Positions 49,946 through 60,368 of a stretch of DNA of 64,000 nucleotides are shown piece after piece. Below the pieces are notes generated by a model. That model saw only the letters and a program-made list of their open reading frames with translations. It had not been told where the DNA came from and made no database searches. How positions within the stretch are numbered: the first letter of the stretch is position 1; the number at the start of each line of letters is the position of its first letter. The translations under genes were made by a program, and so were the position numbers. The stretch is from contig NC_083520.1 of the NCBI RefSeq assembly GCF_032362555.1, forward strand, positions 10,726,001-10,790,000, given 5' to 3'. The stretch is from Amyelois transitella. Taxonomy: Eukaryota; Arthropoda; Insecta; Lepidoptera; Pyralidae.

Positions 49946-50875
49946 AAAATTCTAAAAAAAAATGTTTTGGCTTCTATTGACCCTAAAAAGACTCCTTATA
50001 TTTTTTTTTCTTAAATATCTTCAATGTACAGACAAACTTCAGTTACAGTTTTATTATATGTATTTTATTATATGTATGGATAGAACGTAAAGCTTTCTTT
50101 TAGAGGCAGAATCAACTGTGCAAACTATTCTGACTTCAGTGTTCTTATACTAAACAATGAACAAAAATACAAAACTTTATTATACTCGTATAATCATTAT
50201 AATAAGAACAGGTCTTGTACATTTTAATTAGAACAAACAAAATTAAACATGACAACGTACCAAAATAAGTTTATGATGAAAGTTCCAACCACTTATCACT
50301 CACTTCACTACACCGACCTGAATGGTATCTCTCACAATTTCACTGTTAGCACTGGAGAGTCGCGGCGGGCTCGAAGCACAAACACTCGCGGACAAAGTTT
50401 GCTCGCTCGGCGTCGCTGGCGCAGGGCGACCACACACGTGAGCTCGTGAGGGCGGGCGCTCCCGACTGCCGGAGACCTCCTGCGAGGGTGCGGCGGTGCG
50501 GGGGAGGGGCGCGGAGGGGGCGCCGGCTCGAGCTCGCCCGGACCCGACAGTCTTCGGGGAAATTTTGACGAATGACATTTTCGTAATGTTTCACTTTGAG
50601 AGGAACGCAGCCCCGCGAGGGGCTATGCACTCCGCTAATTGCGCTTTTAATGAATACTGATGCGTCGCAGAAAGAGGGCGCGCGTAATGAGCGGCGGGCA
50701 ATTTGTGTAATTGGCGAAGTTCGCCTGCGATCGACACTTTGTGCGGCGCTTCCGTTCACCGGGATCAAATGTGATGTTTCCACAGACATTCCAGCAATAG
50801 TATTACACAGTACTTTCAAGTCGTGACCACGAACTGAAACTTGACTATTTAATCTAGATCAAATCAGACATCCCT

Positions 50876-51075
50876 AACATTATAAATGCAAAAATGAGTT
50901 TGTGTGTTACCTTTAAAACCAATCTGAATGATATTTCGCATAATAGTGTGGAGTGGGAGAAAAGGTACCTTTCATCCCGGTCAAAACTTAAATTCTCATG
51001 GGAATGGCGAAAAAACCTGTATCTTTTGTAGGTGGTCTTTAGTGACGCCGGCAAAGCTGCGGGTAAATGCTAGTA
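50876..51075. repeat. RTE-like LINE 3'-end fragment
   Basis: Its block order (ttataaatgcaaaaatgagt, ttacctttaaaaccaatctg, aaagctgcgggtaaatgcta) matches the copy at 27330-27580. Confidence 0.65.
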
Positions 51076-52084
51076 TACTATAGAGTAGAGTTTTATTGTA
51101 TAATAATCATTAGAATACTAGCAGGTTGCTTCAATTGGAGCGCGATGGAATCATTGGGGGAGGCCTATGTGCAGCGGCGGACGTTCCACGGCTGACATGA
51201 TGACGTCGATGACAACACTAGCGCTAATCCTGGTTGCGCGCTTCAGAGGCGAAACGTTTGCATATGACCAAGTCCCAGGAGTAAACAGTGGGTTAATAGC
51301 CCACTGTGTGACTTCCGGCTTATATAAGGTGACCCTTTTCAATTACAGGGCAACTTGATCAGATTAAATCATAGGTACTCAGTTGTCACAATGGGCAAGA
51401 TTCCTCACTTTGAATTCAAAATATTTTTTTATATTTTTGAATTCAAAATATTTTTTTTTTGCCGCAATTTCTCCGGATCCGAACCGGGTCAGATCGCCGG
51501 ACCGTGTGTAGAACTGGCACCGCGTTGTGTGCGACATCCCGCGCCCTCGCCTGCTTGAGATTTATAGCGCACTCGCGAGACAATGAATACAGAGAGTGTG
51601 GCGCTCCGCCGCGCGCCGCTGCGGCGATAACGATGCGATTTGTTTGGGGGAAATCTCGATTCAATAATCTGCAATGTCACTAAATTTAATTCGTTACATA
51701 TTTTTTACTTTTGTTTAGTTTATTGAACACAGAACTGAGGGAATTATCATGCTCATCTGTTGAGCTACCCGTTGACTTGTACCACTAACATATAAATAAT
51801 GTTCCACGGACAGTCATATAACAATAACTCTTATTATAATAAAATCGCAGTAAAGAAACACTTCGTCTCAAAGGCAGTATCTTTCTCTCCAGCATCATCA
51901 GCATCACCGACGGCGAGACCACAGCGAGCAGCAAGTATCGAGAGGAGCGGCCGTCGCCCACACTGGCAGGATTCTTTCACAAACACATAAGCTACCAGCT
52001 CATCAGGCTATGTTCTTATTTATATTTTACATTATAAACAAATCATTTAAATATTTATATAACCTATATACAGCAGGCACACTA

Positions 52085-52255
52085 CGCCCTCTGTAGCTCA
52101 GCGGTAGTACACTTGTCTGTGAAAACGGAGGTCTTACATGTTTATCTGTATAGGTATTTGTATAAAATATAGTATCGTTGTCTTAGTATCTCGTAACACA
52201 AGAGTCGAACTTACTTTGAGGCTAACTCAATCTGTGTAATTTGTCCCGTATATAC
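52085..52255 (+). mobile_element. tRNA-derived SINE, family A, copy 4, B box deleted
   Basis: The A box (tagctcagcggtagtacac) is present, but the sequence jumps from ggaggtc to the atgtttatct block, removing about 70 bases including the B box. The 3' end (gtgtaatttgtcccgtatat) fuses directly to a CATA tail and a family B copy. Confidence 0.85.
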
Positions 52256-52468
52256 ATACATACATATAGTCACGACTCCCTGGCGGGGTAGACAGAGCTA
52301 AAAATTTTGAAAAGACTGATAGCCCACGTTCAGCTTTTTGACTTGATGATAGAAATGAGATTCCCAAGTTTATTAGCATATCCCTTAGTTGCGTTTTACG
52401 ACATCCATGTGAAAGAGAAGGAGTGGTCCTATTCTTTTTTTAATGGTGTAGGAACCACACGGCACTTA
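52256..52468 (+). repeat. Interspersed repeat family B, partial, fused to SINE copy 4
   Basis: It starts in a CATA run, continues tagtcacgactccctggcgg and ttgaaaagactgatagccca, and ends aaccacacggcac. A central block is lost. Confidence 0.75.
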
Positions 52469-53049
52469 TATATTTATGTTATCACGTATATATTTATATT
52501 TATTATATTTTTTACAATTTTATTTTACCCCAACCCCTTAGTAGTTAGGGCCGTACAGGGAAGCAGTCTGAACTTATACATGATGCATGACAAGGAGCTC
52601 TAGAGGATCTTTGGAACCTTTTGTATTACGAGTATTAATCAATAAATGTTGCGAGAGCTAAACACTTGAGTACCTAAATACAATTCTATCTGTACCACAT
52701 TCATAATAAACATGATTTACAATCTATGTAACTCGCAAATCTAAATCATTGATATTGATTGTATGATAATAATAAAGTGATAATAGCGTTCTTATTTATT
52801 GTTATCTAAATGCTCGAAGGTGTGGATCTGCGAGTGGCCGTAACGTGCGCCGGCGCAGCACACGCCCGTGGACGGTGGTTATCATTTCGTCATAATCGCA
52901 TTGATGACGCCTTTATCTTTCGGTAAATACGTACAGTATGATTAACATTTCTGCCTGAATGGTGTACGTTGGTGACCGATATCAAGATTAAATCATATTT
53001 AACTTGACATCAATTTTGAGTTTAAAATGCGAGTAAATTAATCAAGTAT

Positions 53050-53138
53050 GTCACTATTTGAATCTCAAATCTATCAGTAAGCCAAATAGCTGATCGTGAC
53101 ATAGACATGACCATATGTATGTATGTATGTATGTATGT
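53050..53138 (-). repeat. Interspersed repeat family B, fragment with (TATG)n tail
   Basis: Reverse family B blocks (ctatttgaatctcaaatcta, gccaaatagctgatcgtgac) lead into a perfect TATG run at about 53110-53137. Confidence 0.7.
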
Positions 53139-53304
53139 CATTTAGATCTTAATTGTTAATATATGAACGCAGATATGTATCTAAAGGAACAACATGAAAA
53201 TGCTAATATTCAATAAGGTTTATTGCATCAGAACGCATGATAATGTAAATAAGTACGCCATAAATTGAAATTACCCATATGTAATTATTATTTCTACCTT
53301 ATAT

Positions 53305-53310
53305 TTTATT
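53305..53310 (-). terminator. Poly(A) signal of ALP-A
   Basis: AATAAA on the minus strand, about 120 bp after the ALP-A stop codon (53431-53433), at a usual distance for an insect 3' UTR. Confidence 0.55.
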
Positions 53311-53430
53311 ATAACTTATCTTTACTAACATTACAAAGAAAAAAATATTTGTTATTTACTTTGTAGAAATTAAACTCATAAATGACTACTACGGAGCAAC
53401 AGATATGACAGCAGCCAATTTGGTATCGCA

Positions 53431-56400
53431 TTACGAGCAGGGTTGGGTGCGGTTGCAGGCGCGCGGGCCGGGGCCGAAGCAGCCGGCGAAGGCCATGAGA
53501 TGCGGCAGCTGGCTCTGCTCGTACAGCCCCGAGAGCAGGCGCTGGTGCGGGCCGCGCGCGAACACCGCCACGTCCTCGCCGCCGTGCGCCGCGCTGCCCA
53601 GCGGCACCAGCGCGGGGAAGCGCCACTGAGCGCCACCTGCGACATGCTTATGCCTATTAGTAACTACTGTTATAGCTCATCTTAGTAGGTACTTTAAGGA
53701 TGCGACAGGTTGAATTAGCATTTAATCTATTTTGCAAACATAATGCATATAAATCTTATAATAGTTCTTGGGCATAATAGCGTCAACGGTTTTGAAATTA
53801 AATCTCTATAAAATGTAAATAACAATGAGATACTATCTTAGATTTAATAAACGTGTCTGTTATCACAAATAGAGAACATTATTGTTAAATTGAAAAAAAA
53901 TAACGTTCTATAGAACTCTTATATAAGAAACTCAATATAAATATTATTATTGTATTTTCTTATCCTACTTATATAATATGCTACACAGATTAACGCTTTT
54001 AAACTGTTTGATTACATAAGTACCTATATTTTATTAATAAATTCATTGCAAAATAAATTGAAGTGAAAATACATACCTACATAGTTAATGTAATGTATCA
54101 AATTATGAACTTATTAAAATAAAAGATATAATTCGTTAAATTAATTTAATAAAATATATAGCAGATTTTAGAACAGTTACCAAAGTCATCATCAGCCGTG
54201 ACATCTACTCGCTGTCCGCCCGCCGCCGGCCTCGCGCCGGGCCCGTTGGCGTACGACAGCGTGGTGTAGGGCACGCGGTCGGCGCCGGCGCCGTCCGCGC
54301 GGCCCAGCACGGCGCTGCCTCGCCGCGCGTAGCCGCTGTACGACATCGTGTGCGAGTGGTCCGCCGTCACCACCAGCAGCGAGTCTGCGGGGGGCAGCAA
54401 GTCCACGGCTCGTTGGACGGCCTCGCTCAGCTGAATAGTCTCGTCTAGCGCAAGACTCGCCTCGTGGAAAATAAAATAGAGGCTGTATTTTGTAAAGTTC
54501 AACAAGATGTTGAATCACTGCCATTTACCTCAATTTGGTATTCTATGAAATCTCACGCTCGAATCTACTTGTTGATGTTTCTCCTATCTAATCTCGAATT
54601 TTAGTATGCATGTGCTGATGTCAGAAACGAATACATTCTCTTTTTTCCTACAAGCTGCATAATTAACATGAAAAATTCCGTGTTTTTAATGTCAGTTAAA
54701 TTCTATCAGAAGAACTCGCCGCAGAACATTACGAACTTCATTTTTTTTCTCTTTTAATTTCATCTAGTAGGACAGAACGGTTTATATTAAACAATCTATC
54801 TTACTAAGTAGGTTGTACATCTTAATGGATTTATTTCGCCACTTAGTCCTACTGGTAGAAATGAATGTTAGAACTATACGGACAGAATGCTGCAAAATTT
54901 GCATTACTTCAAGATAAAATAAGATAAAATAATATCTTCCAGATAATTTTTACAAAACCTTACCATATTCTCATGATGTCCATGGTCAATGCGACCTCCC
55001 TCCACGAACAAAAAGAAACCCTTACTGTTTCTGATTAAAGAGCGTAATGCTATCTCTGTCATGTCCGCGAGCGACGGCTGCGTCGTCGGGTCTGACAGCA
55101 AGTTGTACTGCATGTGGCTTCCCCCGAACAGCCCCAACACGTATTCTGGAGGCGACAACGACAGACGCAACAGCTGCTCCCGGTTCCAAACGTATCTGTG
55201 GATCACGTTGCGAGCAGCTTTGTCGTTCATCCAGTCTTCTATTAGGTTGCGTCCGTCTAACCGTTTTCCTTTTGTGCCTTCTTCGTCAGTCATGTTGTTC
55301 GGCAAGAACTCACTTCTTCCACCACCCAAAATAACCTTAACATAAAATAAACATATACTTACAGACAAAATTGGTACTTTCATACAAATAAATAAATCGT
55401 TTTTATATTTATTATATAACTACCAAATTATTTTATGAATTTTCTAACTTTTGTAGCTAACATTATATAAAAAAAGAAAAATATTTACTTTGTCACATAA
55501 TACAGGCACCTTTTTTCTCATAATTGTCATAGGAGATCTTTGACATTAAGAAAACATAGAGCTTCTATGTTTTCTTAATATAAAGATTAATTAAGCTACC
55601 TTAAATCGATTGCCAGGAAATGAATGTACAAGCTGATAGGCGATGTCGGCGGGCCGCGCCCCGCCGGCGGCGCACGCGGCGGCCACGTCGGCGTCGCTCT
55701 CCCAGTCGCGCTCCGCCGCGTGCGCGAACGCGCCCGCCGGCGACGCGTGCGTCACGCGCGTCGTCGTCACGATACCTGAACGATCGCAATGGTTTTCAAT
55801 ACTAAAAACATTGTTTGTCGCAATACATTAATACAAGTATTATTAATATCGGCCTCTGTGACGCAGCGGTAGTGCGCTTGTCTGTGTCACCGGAGGTCCC
55901 GGGTTCGAATCCCGGCCAGGGCATGATGAGAAACGAACTTTCTCTGATTGGCCTGGGTCTGATGTTTATCTATATACGTATTTATTATAAAATATAGTAT
56001 CGTTGAGTTAGTATCTCATAACACAAGTTTCGAACTTACTTCGAGGCTAACTCAATCTGTGTAATTAGTCCCGTAAATATTTATTTCTAAAAAAAAAAAT
56101 ATTATGCTACTGTAATTAATCTTCTGTATTTTCCCAGGGCTTTGCTTTCGTGGAAGTTTATAGATATACAAGTAGTATATACTGCTGATGCAGGTATTTG
56201 TGCCAAATTTAATTATAACTAGTTCATCCGTTTTTAGCCCTAATGCACGTTACTTTTTTTAATTGTGTCTGTTACAAATAAAAAAACATGTTTATTCTCT
56301 TTATAAGTATGTTTTGAATTGAATAGATTTTTTCAAAATTCGATACAAGGTATTACTTATTGACGTCAACATTGGTCTAATTATATATACTACCGATCCC

Positions 56401-57766
56401 AAAACTCATAATTATGTAGAAAAAGTGGCGGAAAAAAATACACTGCAGCATTTTCATCCGACGTTAATCTCAATCATGGACGAATGCACATTGTCTACAT
56501 TTAAAATTAGTTGCTGTTAGAGAACAAACGCGGTGCACTCCTCCCATGATTTGGTTCGTATACCCGGAAGGTTGGTAGAGCCATGGGGGGTAGAATGATG
56601 AAATTAATAATATCAATAAAAACATGCATTGAACTAATTCGTACAAAAGGTTTGCTTTAATAACCCTCATATTGTTCATTGACAAGTTACCAGCATCTCT
56701 GCCGTCGTTTAGAGCCCACGCGGCGATGGAGTCGACCGTCTCGTTGGGGGCGAGCGGCGCACAGTCGGCCCTGCGCACGTGGGAGGTGACGCCGACGGTG
56801 CCGAGGTTGGCCTTGTGGCCGCACAGGTAGGCCGTCGCCGCGCACGCGGAGTCGGCCACTTGAGCGTCCACGCAGTACGTCTGGAAACCAACAACACCTT
56901 ACAAATTGAAACTACCTCATACATTGACGCCACCAAAAATATGAAGTACTCCTTGACTGTGTACTCGTAATTTATGTACCTACCTTACGTACATAAGACC
57001 ACGTCTCTTTCCCTGAGATGTAGGCATCTTTCTACTTATCACGATCTCTGCACTCTTCTTTCCCTACAGCATACTTATAATTATAATCCATACTTCTCTC
57101 TGTGTTATTTATGTCGAGAATTAAAATTTTATCCTTAAAATCTATCATTAAAAAATTCTTCCTAATAGTAAGAAAGACAACCTTTGCCAATCCAACTGTT
57201 GGAAACTTTTCAAAGGACAGCTGCGTTTCTTCTCCCGTGAGACCGCGTCGCTGGCCAAGCAGGGCGCGAGCCGCCGCCAGCGTGGCGCCCGACATGCCGT
57301 CCCCCAGGAACAGCACCACGTTCCGGACTCCCGCCGCCCCGCCGTCCGCCCCGCCGTCCGCCCCGCCGTCCGCCGCCCCGTCCACGTCGCCGCGCCGCAA
57401 GCGCGCCTCGATCCCGCGCCGGGCTTCCTCCGCCCAGTAGTCCGGATGCCTTTCGGCTGCATTTCTAGATATTGGTGGGGCAGCTGATCTCAAAGCTTCG
57501 TGATATTCTTTTTCTGTAACATAACGGGAATTTTTCTAATCATTCCTACAGATTTAAGAACATAAATTTGCTAAATCATACTTAAGGTATCTACAATTTT
57601 AAGCCTCAGGCTAACATAATTAAGTATAAACAAACATCTTAGTGGGAAGTCTCAAGATTTATTTTCGTAAATTAATTGAAAATGCCCAAATAATTATCCA
57701 CTTACGATCTGACAGTTGTAAAGTTGTTAGGATATATAGCAAGACAGGCAGCAAGGCGCGGGCCAT
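53431..57766 (-). CDS. Alp: Alkaline phosphatase A, secreted/soluble type, seven exons
   Basis: The exons (high to low) are 57766-57706, 57513-57182, 56880-56691, 55775-55600, 55335-54964, 54460-54181 and 53636-53431. All are GT-AG with matching phases, giving 538 residues. It hydrolyses phosphate monoesters using two zinc ions and one magnesium. Residues 1-20 are a signal peptide ([20 protein letters not shown]). Motifs in order are FLGDGM (D92, metal), [14 protein letters not shown] (S142, the phosphorylated serine), [10 protein letters not shown] (H204), [13 protein letters not shown] (E365, D370, H374), TADHSH (D411, H412) and AHGGEDVAV (H488). The catalytic set is therefore complete. The protein ends [14 protein letters not shown] with no hydrophobic GPI-attachment tail, unlike ALP-B, so it is probably secreted like silkmoth soluble ALP. 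A GADG-type repeat (about residues 65-82) precedes the first motif. The donor of exon 2 (gttgtc) is weak. Confidence 0.95.
55545..55579. repeat. Perfect 16-bp inverted repeat, 3-nt spacer
   Basis: The arm attaagaaaacataga (55545-55560) pairs exactly with tctatgttttcttaat (55564-55579). It lies in the 264-bp intron 4 of ALP-A, about 20 bp from the donor of exon 4. Confidence 0.95.
55851..56095 (+). mobile_element. tRNA-derived SINE, family A, copy 5, in ALP-A intron 3
   Basis: The A box (tgacgcagcggtagtgcgc), B box (gggttcgaatcc) and full family A body are present, followed by an A-rich end. It is inserted antisense to ALP-A between exons 3 and 4. Confidence 0.88.
56216..56338 (+). repeat. 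122-bp dispersed repeat, copy 2
   Basis: It matches 49443-49565 with only a handful of differences. It lies in ALP-A intron 3. Confidence 0.75.
56988..57060 (-). repeat. LINE 3'-end scrap in ALP-A intron 2
   Basis: The sequence cacgtctctttccctgagat and atcacgatctctgcactctt follows the order of the LINE end at 42150-42220. Confidence 0.55.
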
Positions 57767-58470
57767 GGTGCGGCGAGGAGGTAACAAAGCGCACTGCCAT
57801 ACACTAGAGGCTGATAATAATATCGCCAGCACGAGTTGAATGCCGTCTGACCTCCATTGTGATGCAGATTGATAAAAGCCATAAAATTATAACTATTATG
57901 TTCATATCATGAAACAATCAAAATTCTGAGATCAAAATAAGTATACATTATTGTGTAAGCACGTGCCAATTCTAATCTATATTCTTACATACACCAATGT
58001 AAATTAAAATATGCATTTTGAGAGCTGCTACTACTACACGAGCATATTAGTCCTTATGATTAAAAGTTATTTCATCACCAAGAGAATTTAACGGAGATGA
58101 CGCGTTTGAACGCGGCTAGAGCGTTGGTGCCGTCGATGGTCAAATGTTTACAGTGTCCGAATTAAATACAGGTTCAAATAAAACGTCGGCCATGTACCAA
58201 TGACTCTTTCCTAAGTGATGTACGTACAAGTACATTAACATACTAACAAACTAAAGAACTGTGAACGACGTTATAAAGGTACATGTAACTTCGGAAGGAA
58301 GCAATGCTCCCGCGGGATTGTTTATGAATGACAAAATGACAATGTGCCGAGTTAAACCACGGAAAAAATATTTTATTTCATAATAAATTTTACTGATTTG
58401 AACACTTATAGGATTTCCTTAGATTCCCACTGGAGCGGAAAGCTATCCAAATCACAAGTAATGCTTTTTG
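57767..58470. promoter_or_regulatory. 5' region of ALP-A, start of the divergent intergenic space
   Basis: The DNA immediately upstream of the ALP-A ATG (57766) must hold its 5' UTR and promoter. On the minus strand an initiator-like tatcagcc lies about 60 bp before the ATG, without a clear TATA box at the usual distance. A degenerate copy of the second SINE family lies at about 58115-58215. No exon is seen. Confidence 0.35.
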
Positions 58471-58724
58471 ATGCATACAATATGGTCACGTCCCTTGCGG
58501 GGTAGACAGAGCCAACAGTCTTGAAAAGACTGAATGGCCACGTTCAGCTATTTGGCTTAATGATAGAATTGAGATTCAAATAGTGACAGGTTGCTAGCCC
58601 ATCGCCTAAAAGAGGAATCCCAAGTTTGAAAGGCTATCCCTTAGTCGCCTTTTACGACATCCATGGGAAAGAGATGGAGTGGTCCTATTCTTTTTTGTAA
58701 TGGTGCCAGGAACTACACGGCACT
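58470..58724 (+). repeat. Interspersed repeat family B, full length
   Basis: It runs from atatggtcacgtcccttgcg through ttgaaaagactgaatggcca, gacaggttgctagcccatcg and cgccttttacgacatccatg to aactacacggcac. It lies in the ALP-A/ALP-B intergenic space. Confidence 0.85.
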
Positions 58725-58828
58725 TTTATAATTATTGTAGTTAATTAGACTATGGACAGAATGGATATGGCTGGATACCATAATAAAGTCAAGATATTTG
58801 GTGTTATGTTCATTGCATAAGTGTATAC

Positions 58829-58905
58829 ATACGTATACATATAATCACGTATATATCCCTCGGGGGGTAGACAGAGTTAACAGCCTTGAAAAGACTGAAA
58901 GACCA
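58829..58905 (+). repeat. Interspersed repeat family B, fragment
   Basis: Only the first 75 bases are kept (atataatcacgtatatatcc, gggggtagacagagtt, ttgaaaagactgaaag). It lies just before the RNase H LINE. Confidence 0.65.
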
Positions 58906-58979
58906 ACTTAATGAAATTGTGATTTAAATAATCTATGAGTTCAAAAATATTTTAATTTAAATTTCATTACGGAATTCCA

Positions 58980-60368
58980 AATCTAATGAGATTAGATAAA
59001 TGTTTTAAAGAAAAGATTATGCTTTTCTTTAAAACATTTAACTTTAAAGTGCTCGAGGTGAACCGGATCGAGCGAGCCCGCCTATCCGGCACCTTTGACT
59101 CCCTTCCCGATGTCATGTTGGAGAAACCTACTCCGACTCACCAGTTGCTGCACCCGGCCCAACGCGTTATCCCAGAGCCTGCGCAGAATGCCTCAGTGAT
59201 TTCCCAACAGTCGACACACACCAACACATACATATACACGGACGGCAGCAAACAGGAGGATGGCTCCGTCGGGGCGGCCTTTGTCGTCTACGCCAACACT
59301 CACTCAACACACCCGATACACACCAAAAAACTCAAATTACACAAAAGCTGTTCGGTTTTCCAAGCGGAGCTGTTCGCCATCCTTGGGGCGTGCCGGTGGG
59401 CCCGCGGCAAAGGTCGGACGGATGTGACCGTTTACACGGACTCAATGTCTTCGATTGCGGCCATACGCAACCGTAGCAACACCCATCCCCTGGTGAGCGA
59501 TATTCACCAGGTAATGGCGAGCTACCGTGGATTCGGAAGCATCCGTTTGGACTGGGTCAGAGGACACACCGGCGTCGCTGGCAACGAGGCGGCGGACCGC
59601 GCAGCTGGAGCCGCAGCACGACTCCACAAAGTTAACGACTATGACGCAGTTCCCGCATCACACATCAAACACATTGCTCGCACTCAAACACACGACACAT
59701 CGCAGAAACGTTACACAAGCGAACCACAAGGGGCACACACACGATCTCTTCTCCCCACACTCAAACAAATACACACATTCTTCACCAAAACACCTATAAC
59801 ATTTTTGCTAACACAGTACCTCACAGGACACGGATTTCATCTGTCGTATCTGCGCAGGTTCCACATTACAGAAAACGATGTGTGTCCCTGTGGCAGTGGT
59901 GAGATACAGGACATCGATCATCTGCTCAAACGCTGCCACAGGTTCACAAACCATCGCATGAATCATGTTTTTATTTGCGACAATTTAAAAATTGACCCAT
60001 ACAGACTGACGGACATTATGACAAAGGAACAGTCGATGGCCTCACTAACAAAATTTGTTGAATATATCTACTCCAATCTAAAAGATCTTAATGGGGACAT
60101 CGTACCACAATAATATAATATAATAATAAAATAATAATGATATATATATACACACATATATTACATAAATATATATATATATAAATATACAAACTCATAT
60201 ATAAATATCATAAACCATTTGCGTCATCACATCACAAGAACATTGGCAACCTGGCTTGAAGATGCATCAAATAGCACACAAACCAGGAAGCTAAACAAAT
60301 AATCCATTTTACTTAATGCAAAAACAAACCCAAAGTGAAACAAATAAAATAAATAAAAAAAAAAAAAA
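58980..60368 (+). mobile_element. 5'-truncated R1/jockey-type LINE with RNase H domain
   Basis: The frame 58986-60113 carries the C-terminal part of an ORF2. It has an RNase H domain with IYTDGSKQEDGS, FQAELFAILGACRWA, VYTDSMSSIAA and WVRGHTGVAGNEAADRAAG, giving the D, E, D, D catalytic set. A CPCGSGEIQDIDHLLKRC zinc-knuckle-like motif follows. The endonuclease and RT are missing. A TA-rich 3' UTR (60114-60340) ends in a poly(A) tail at about 60342-60368. The first 35 codons come from a snap-back palindrome rather than from the element. The element ends about 42 bp before the ALP-B start codon, in the same orientation. RNase H places it in the R1/I-type LINE group; the exact clade is not certain. 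Confidence 0.85.
58997..59040. repeat. Perfect 19-bp inverted repeat, 6-nt spacer
   Basis: The arm taaatgttttaaagaaaag (58997-59015) pairs exactly with 59022-59040, with spacer attatg. It sits at the 5' junction of the truncated LINE. Confidence 0.95.

Larger units (their letters stand above)
44620..53290. other. Intergenic DNA upstream of Dok-7 and downstream of ALP-A
   Basis: No host exon is supported. It holds a jockey/CR1 RT fragment, RTE-like fragments, family A and B repeats, a 17-base G run (45127-45143), tandemly repeated gaattcaaaatat blocks (51410-51455) and two GC-rich patches, 47100-47210 and 50340-50720. The larger patch at 50340-50720 could be a CpG-rich promoter, perhaps for the Dok-7 5' end, but no start site or donor was pinned down. 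Confidence 0.45.

Noticed and set aside
50346-50819. A 157-residue minus-strand frame in a GC-rich patch
   Set aside because: Overlapping long frames exist in several phases because of GC richness. None has a recognisable domain; it is more likely promoter or CpG-rich DNA.
53376-53645. Long frames over the last ALP-A exon on both strands, some of 80 or more residues
   Set aside because: The only frame with the [15 protein letters not shown] motif and matching splice phase stops at 53431; the others are shadows.
57102-57440. Plus-strand frames opposite ALP-A exon 2
   Set aside because: Proline/serine/arginine-rich antisense shadows of the GC-rich ALP exon.
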